52,481 bases of DNA, from contig NZ_CADIJW010000039.1 in assembly GCF_902859745.1 (NCBI RefSeq), positions 1-52,481 on the forward strand. Reading direction: 5' to 3'. Positions 49,318 through 52,481 of the stretch are shown in pieces. The notes beneath the pieces were generated by a model. It did not search any database and was not told the origin of the DNA. It saw only the letters and a program-made list of their open reading frames with translations. The DNA comes from Achromobacter dolens (GTDB lineage Bacteria > Pseudomonadota > Gammaproteobacteria > Burkholderiales > Burkholderiaceae_B). Positions within the stretch are counted from its first letter, which is position 1. Each line of letters opens with the position of its first letter. A program made the position numbers and the translations under genes.

Positions 49318-51894
49318 ATGCTTGATTCTCATCCAGGCGGTTCGAGCGCGGCCCCGCAGGGCGCCGCGTGGCAGGTGAGCAACTATCTGGCGTCGATGGA
49401 CCGGGCACTGCTGCTGTTCGATTTCGATGCCGCCGGCTCCCTTATCAACGCCAACGACAACTTCCTGGCGGCGCTGGACTACACCCGCGCCCACATCGCC
49501 GGGCTGCGCCATGACCTGCTGTGCGACAGCATGGACGAGGGCAAGGGCATCGCCAGCGCCGAACATCTCTGGGCGCGGCTGCGCCGCGGCGAGTTCTTTT
49601 CGGGCACCTGCCGTTACCGCACGCGCAGCGGCGCGTCCGTGTGGATCGAGGCGACTTACCTGCCGATGCGCGACGAAAGCGGCGAAGTGCGCCGCATCGC
49701 GGTGATCTCGCGCAAATCGATCGCCGACGCCGAGCGCCAGGAGGAAATCCGCCTGCTGCTGCTGGGCATCAACGAAACCGGCAACGCCGTGGCCGTATCG
49801 GGCCGCGACGGCCGCATCGTCTACGTCAACGACGGGTTCCAGCGCATGCTGGGCTTCTCGCGCGCCGACGCGCTCGAGCAGGAGCTGGGCGAACTGCTGG
49901 CCGGCACCCGCCACGACGGCGGCACCCGCGAGGAACTGGACCGCCGCATCGCCTGCCGCGAGGGCTACCACAAGGACGTGCTGGTCTACGACCGCAGCGG
50001 CAAGCCGCTGTGGGTGTCGGTCATGGCCAATTCGGTGTTCGACGAGCGCGGTTCGCTGGTGAACGTCGTCGACGTGCTGACCGACATCACGCCCACCAAG
50101 GTGCACGAGGTGCTGCAGCGGCGAGTGCTGCAGGCCATGGTCAACGAGGCCTCGGTGGTGGAAGTGATGAATATGGTGTGCCGCGAGGTCGAGCGCCTGG
50201 CGCCCGAGGTCGCGGCAACGGTGCTGCGGGTGGACGAGGCCGGCAAGCTGCGGCCGCTGGCCGCCCCGAGCATGCCCACGGCCTACACCGAGGCGCTGGA
50301 CGGCGAGGCCATCGGCCCGCAGTCGGGCGCCTGCGGCACCTCGGCCTTCCTGGGCCGGCCGGTGATCGTGCCCGACATCGCCACCGACCCGCTGTGGGAT
50401 GACTACCGCCACCTGCCGTTGCCGGACGACATCAAGGCCTGCTGGTCCTCGCCCATCAAGTCGAGCGACGGACGTGTCATCGGCACCTTCGGCTTCTATT
50501 TCCGCGAACGCCGCCTGCCGGACGACTTTCACCATCGCCTGGTGGACGTCTGCGTCTATCTGTGCGCGCTGGCGCTGGAACGCGAAGAGGCCCGCGCCCG
50601 CATCCGCCAACTGGCGTTCTACGACGAACTGACCGGCCTGCCGAACCGCAACCTGCTGCTGGCCCAGGCCGAGCAGGCCATCGCCCGCGCCGAGCCGGAG
50701 CGCAAGCGCGTGGCGGTGCTGTTCCTGGACCTGGACCGCTTCAAGCAGGTCAATGACACGCTCGGCCACCCCATCGGCGACGCGCTGCTGCGCGACATCG
50801 CCCAGCGCCTGCGCCGCCTGGCGCGCGCCAGCGACATCGTCGGCCGCCTGTCGGGCGACGAGTTCGTGATGCTCATGCCCGATTTCGAGCATGGCCGCCT
50901 GACCGCCGCCGCCGAACACATCCTGGTGTCGCTGTCGCACCCGTTCGTGGTGGGCGGGATCACGCTCAATCCGTCGGTGAGCATCGGCATCAGCGTGTTC
51001 CCCGAGAATGGCCGCGACATGGACACGCTGCTGCGCCACGCCGACATGGCCATGTACCAGGCCAAGACGGCGGGGCGTAACCGCATCTCCTTCTTCAGCG
51101 CCGAGATGAACCGCCAGGCCCAGGAGCGCCTGGCGCTGGAAGCGGCGCTGCGCGACGCGTTGGAAGGGCGCGCGCTGCGACTGCATTACCAACCGCAGGT
51201 GGGCTTGAAGAACGGCAGCCTGTATGGGGTCGAGGCGCTGGCGCGTTGGCGCCATCCGACGCTGGGCGAGATCTCGCCGGCGCGCTTCGTGCCGCTGGCC
51301 GAGGAATGCGGCCTGATCGGCGACCTGGGCGACTGGGCGGTGCGCGAGGCCTGCTCGCAGCTCTCCATCTGGCGCAACAACGGCCTGCGCGTGCCGTCGG
51401 TGTCGGTGAATCTGTCGGCCACCAATTTCCACAACCTGAACTTGCCGCGCATGATCGCCGCGACCCTGGCCGAGTTCGGGCTGGCGGCGTCGGACCTGAT
51501 GCTGGAGATCACCGAGGGCGTGGTGCTGGACGCGACGGCGGGCACGCTGCGCACGATCGCCGAGCTGCATCGTCTGGGCGTGCGCCTGTCGATGGACGAT
51601 TTCGGCACGGGCTATTCCAGTCTGGGCCACCTGCGACGCCTGATCGTCGATGAACTGAAGCTGGACCGCAGTTTCGTCCAGGGCCTGGAGAACGACGACG
51701 CGGCGCGGGCGCTGACCAGCGCCGTCATCCGCATCGGCGAAAGTCTCAGCCTGCCGGTGGTGGCGGAGGGGATCGAGAATGAGGAGCAGCGGCGCTTCCT
51801 GATCGAGCAGGGGTGCGCGGCGGGGCAGGGGTTTCTGTTTTCGCCGCCGTTGCCGGCGGGGGATCTTGAGGAGTGGTTGCGGGCGCGGGGGTGA
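49318..51894 (+). CDS. PAS-PAS-GAF-GGDEF-EAL c-di-GMP phosphodiesterase (DosP-like layout)
   Basis: The 858-residue soluble protein has PAS1 (about 20-135), PAS2 (145-262), a GAF domain (268-425), a GGDEF domain with SGDEF (512-516), and an EAL domain (about 605-855). The EAL domain is complete: YGVEALARW (639-641), DDFGTGYSS (760-765) and VVAEGIENEEQ. The GGDEF motif has Ser instead of the first Gly, so cyclase activity is doubtful while phosphodiesterase activity is expected. ATG 49318 has GGAG in the right place, unlike ATG 49306. It lies 41 bases after siaD in the same direction. PAS1 reads like a small-molecule sensor but its ligand is unknown. Confidence 0.93.
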   Translation: MLDSHPGGSSAAPQGAAWQVSNYLASMDRALLLFDFDAAGSLINANDNFLAALDYTRAHIAGLRHDLLCDSMDEGKGIASAEHLWARLRRGEFFSGTCRYRTRSGASVWIEATYLPMRDESGEVRRIAVISRKSIADAERQEEIRLLLLGINETGNAVAVSGRDGRIVYVNDGFQRMLGFSRADALEQELGELLAGTRHDGGTREELDRRIACREGYHKDVLVYDRSGKPLWVSVMANSVFDERGSLVNVVDVLTDITPTKVHEVLQRRVLQAMVNEASVVEVMNMVCREVERLAPEVAATVLRVDEAGKLRPLAAPSMPTAYTEALDGEAIGPQSGACGTSAFLGRPVIVPDIATDPLWDDYRHLPLPDDIKACWSSPIKSSDGRVIGTFGFYFRERRLPDDFHHRLVDVCVYLCALALEREEARARIRQLAFYDELTGLPNRNLLLAQAEQAIARAEPERKRVAVLFLDLDRFKQVNDTLGHPIGDALLRDIAQRLRRLARASDIVGRLSGDEFVMLMPDFEHGRLTAAAEHILVSLSHPFVVGGITLNPSVSIGISVFPENGRDMDTLLRHADMAMYQAKTAGRNRISFFSAEMNRQAQERLALEAALRDALEGRALRLHYQPQVGLKNGSLYGVEALARWRHPTLGEISPARFVPLAEECGLIGDLGDWAVREACSQLSIWRNNGLRVPSVSVNLSATNFHNLNLPRMIAATLAEFGLAASDLMLEITEGVVLDATAGTLRTIAELHRLGVRLSMDDFGTGYSSLGHLRRLIVDELKLDRSFVQGLENDDAARALTSAVIRIGESLSLPVVAEGIENEEQRRFLIEQGCAAGQGFLFSPPLPAGDLEEWLRARG

Positions 51895-51944
51895 GCGGGG
51901 GTTTGCTTGATTGCTGCTTCTGCGGTGACGTGGGTTCTTAAGGC

Positions 51945-52104
51945 GCGCGTGGTGGGGTCGGTGGGGGATGGCGGGGCTACGATTGCGGTCCGGAGCGTTC
52001 GCTCCGGACTTCCCCGTGGTCAACCTCGTCCGCCTTCGGCTCCCTACGGTTTCCCTCGGGCGCATCTACACGCCCCGCCATCCCCCACCGACCCCGCCAC
52101 GCGC
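51945..52104. repeat. 33-bp inverted repeat enclosing a smaller hairpin (REP/BIME-like element candidate)
   Basis: The arms 51945-51977 and 52072-52104 are reverse-complementary except for one base. The 94-base centre contains a perfect 10-bp hairpin (51988-51997 with 52000-52009). Such nested symmetry is typical of small intergenic palindromic repeats spread by a transposase-like protein. Only one copy is seen here. Confidence 0.7.
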
Positions 52105-52207
52105 TCGCGATGAGGCTTAGCCTCGGGCGCTGGGACGGGTTGTGTGCTTGGCATGCTGGTGACCGTCATGATGCGGGGAGAGGGTCTTGCGGGGCCCGCC
52201 GCAAGCC

Positions 52208-52227
52208 GGCCGCGCGGGCGGCCTTTT
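52208..52227 (+). terminator. Weak terminator candidate
   Basis: GGCCGC (52208-52213) pairs with GCGGCC (52218-52223) around a 4-base loop and is followed by TTTT. It is about 310 bases after the phosphodiesterase gene. Confidence 0.35.
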
Positions 52228-52481
52228 GCGGCTTACGCGATGTCTTGCGTCGGAATGATGACGCTCTCGCGTGTGGGGACGGCGGAACCGTTTGCTATTG
52301 ATAGTCTGTTGGCATCCCGACGGCTTGTGGTCGGCGGGAGGGCGCGTCATGCGTAACATGCCGCCGAGTCGGGAGTGTCAGTATTTTTGTGTTTAAGGCA
52401 TTAAACGCCTGGCCGAGGATCGGTCAGGCTTGTTGATGCTATCTCAGCGATACGGGTCGGTGAAGCGTTCGGCATAAATGA

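Larger units (their letters stand above)
51895..52481. other. Intergenic tail of the window without a convincing gene
   Basis: 587 bases follow the phosphodiesterase gene. Small open frames here lack coding character or ribosome sites. It contains the inverted repeat at 51945-52104 and a weak terminator candidate at 52208-52227. The last 130 bases are more AT-rich than the rest and could be a promoter of a gene beyond the edge. Confidence 0.6.

Noticed and set aside
49165-52065. A 966-codon antisense frame opposite the phosphodiesterase
   Set aside because: Low-complexity shadow; the sense strand has PAS, GAF, GGDEF and EAL motifs.
52144-52356. A 70-codon plus-strand open frame near the right edge
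   Set aside because: No ribosome site, overlaps hairpins and has no recognisable pattern.

Overview
The DNA is very GC-rich with strong third-position GC bias. Its gene content points to a betaproteobacterium of the Alcaligenaceae, most like Achromobacter or Bordetella. The grounds are three Bug-type solute receptors, a DUF3460 gene beside scpA and panC, a pilD-coaE-zapD run, and a Nudix/TenI fusion next to a DUF815 ATPase. The genus is an inference from family knowledge; no search was run.

Layout. 1-2.4 kb: the tail of an amino-acid ABC ATPase, a Bug receptor, and two small proteins. 2.5-10.2 kb (minus strand): a tight eight-gene operon for 3-hydroxybenzoate breakdown through gentisate (gentisate dioxygenase, fumarylpyruvate hydrolase, maleylpyruvate isomerase, a PchB-like chorismate-mutase-fold protein, a Bug receptor, an FAD oxidoreductase, 3-hydroxybenzoate 6-hydroxylase, an ABC-type binding protein). 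A divergent LysR gene and a palindromic operator candidate lie at its head. 11.3-15 kb: a small membrane protein, then an MFS exporter overlapping glpK. 15-21 kb: housekeeping genes (DUF3460, scpA, panC, a small LuxR-type regulator, an NlpE-like lipoprotein, pilD, coaE, zapD). 21.2-30.3 kb: a four-gene MdtABC/MuxABC-OpmB-type RND efflux operon. 30.3-35.1 kb: a D-amino-acid module (TetR regulator, D-aminoacylase, DadA-like dehydrogenase) and a convergent Bug receptor; the two outer promoter regions share a nearly identical palindrome. 35.2-40.3 kb: Nudix/TenI fusion, DUF815 ATPase, argJ, an unknown membrane protein and a MarR regulator. 40.6-45.3 kb: a complete livKHMGF-type ABC importer. 45.5-51.9 kb: siaABCD (PP2C phosphatase, kinase, phosphoprotein, diguanylate cyclase) followed by a PAS-PAS-GAF-GGDEF-EAL phosphodiesterase. 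The last ~590 bases hold no convincing gene but contain a large inverted repeat.

How the parts fit. The window is a typical accessory/core mosaic of a versatile soil or opportunistic bacterium: aromatic acid breakdown with its own binding proteins, D-amino-acid salvage, drug efflux, and a c-di-GMP switch that can both make and destroy the messenger. No tRNA, rRNA, CRISPR array, insertion sequence or phage gene was recognised. The most distinctive observations are the PchB-like gene inside the gentisate operon, the shared TetR-type palindrome tying a Bug receptor to D-amino-acid genes, the sia operon joined to a phosphodiesterase, and several strong non-coding inverted repeats.
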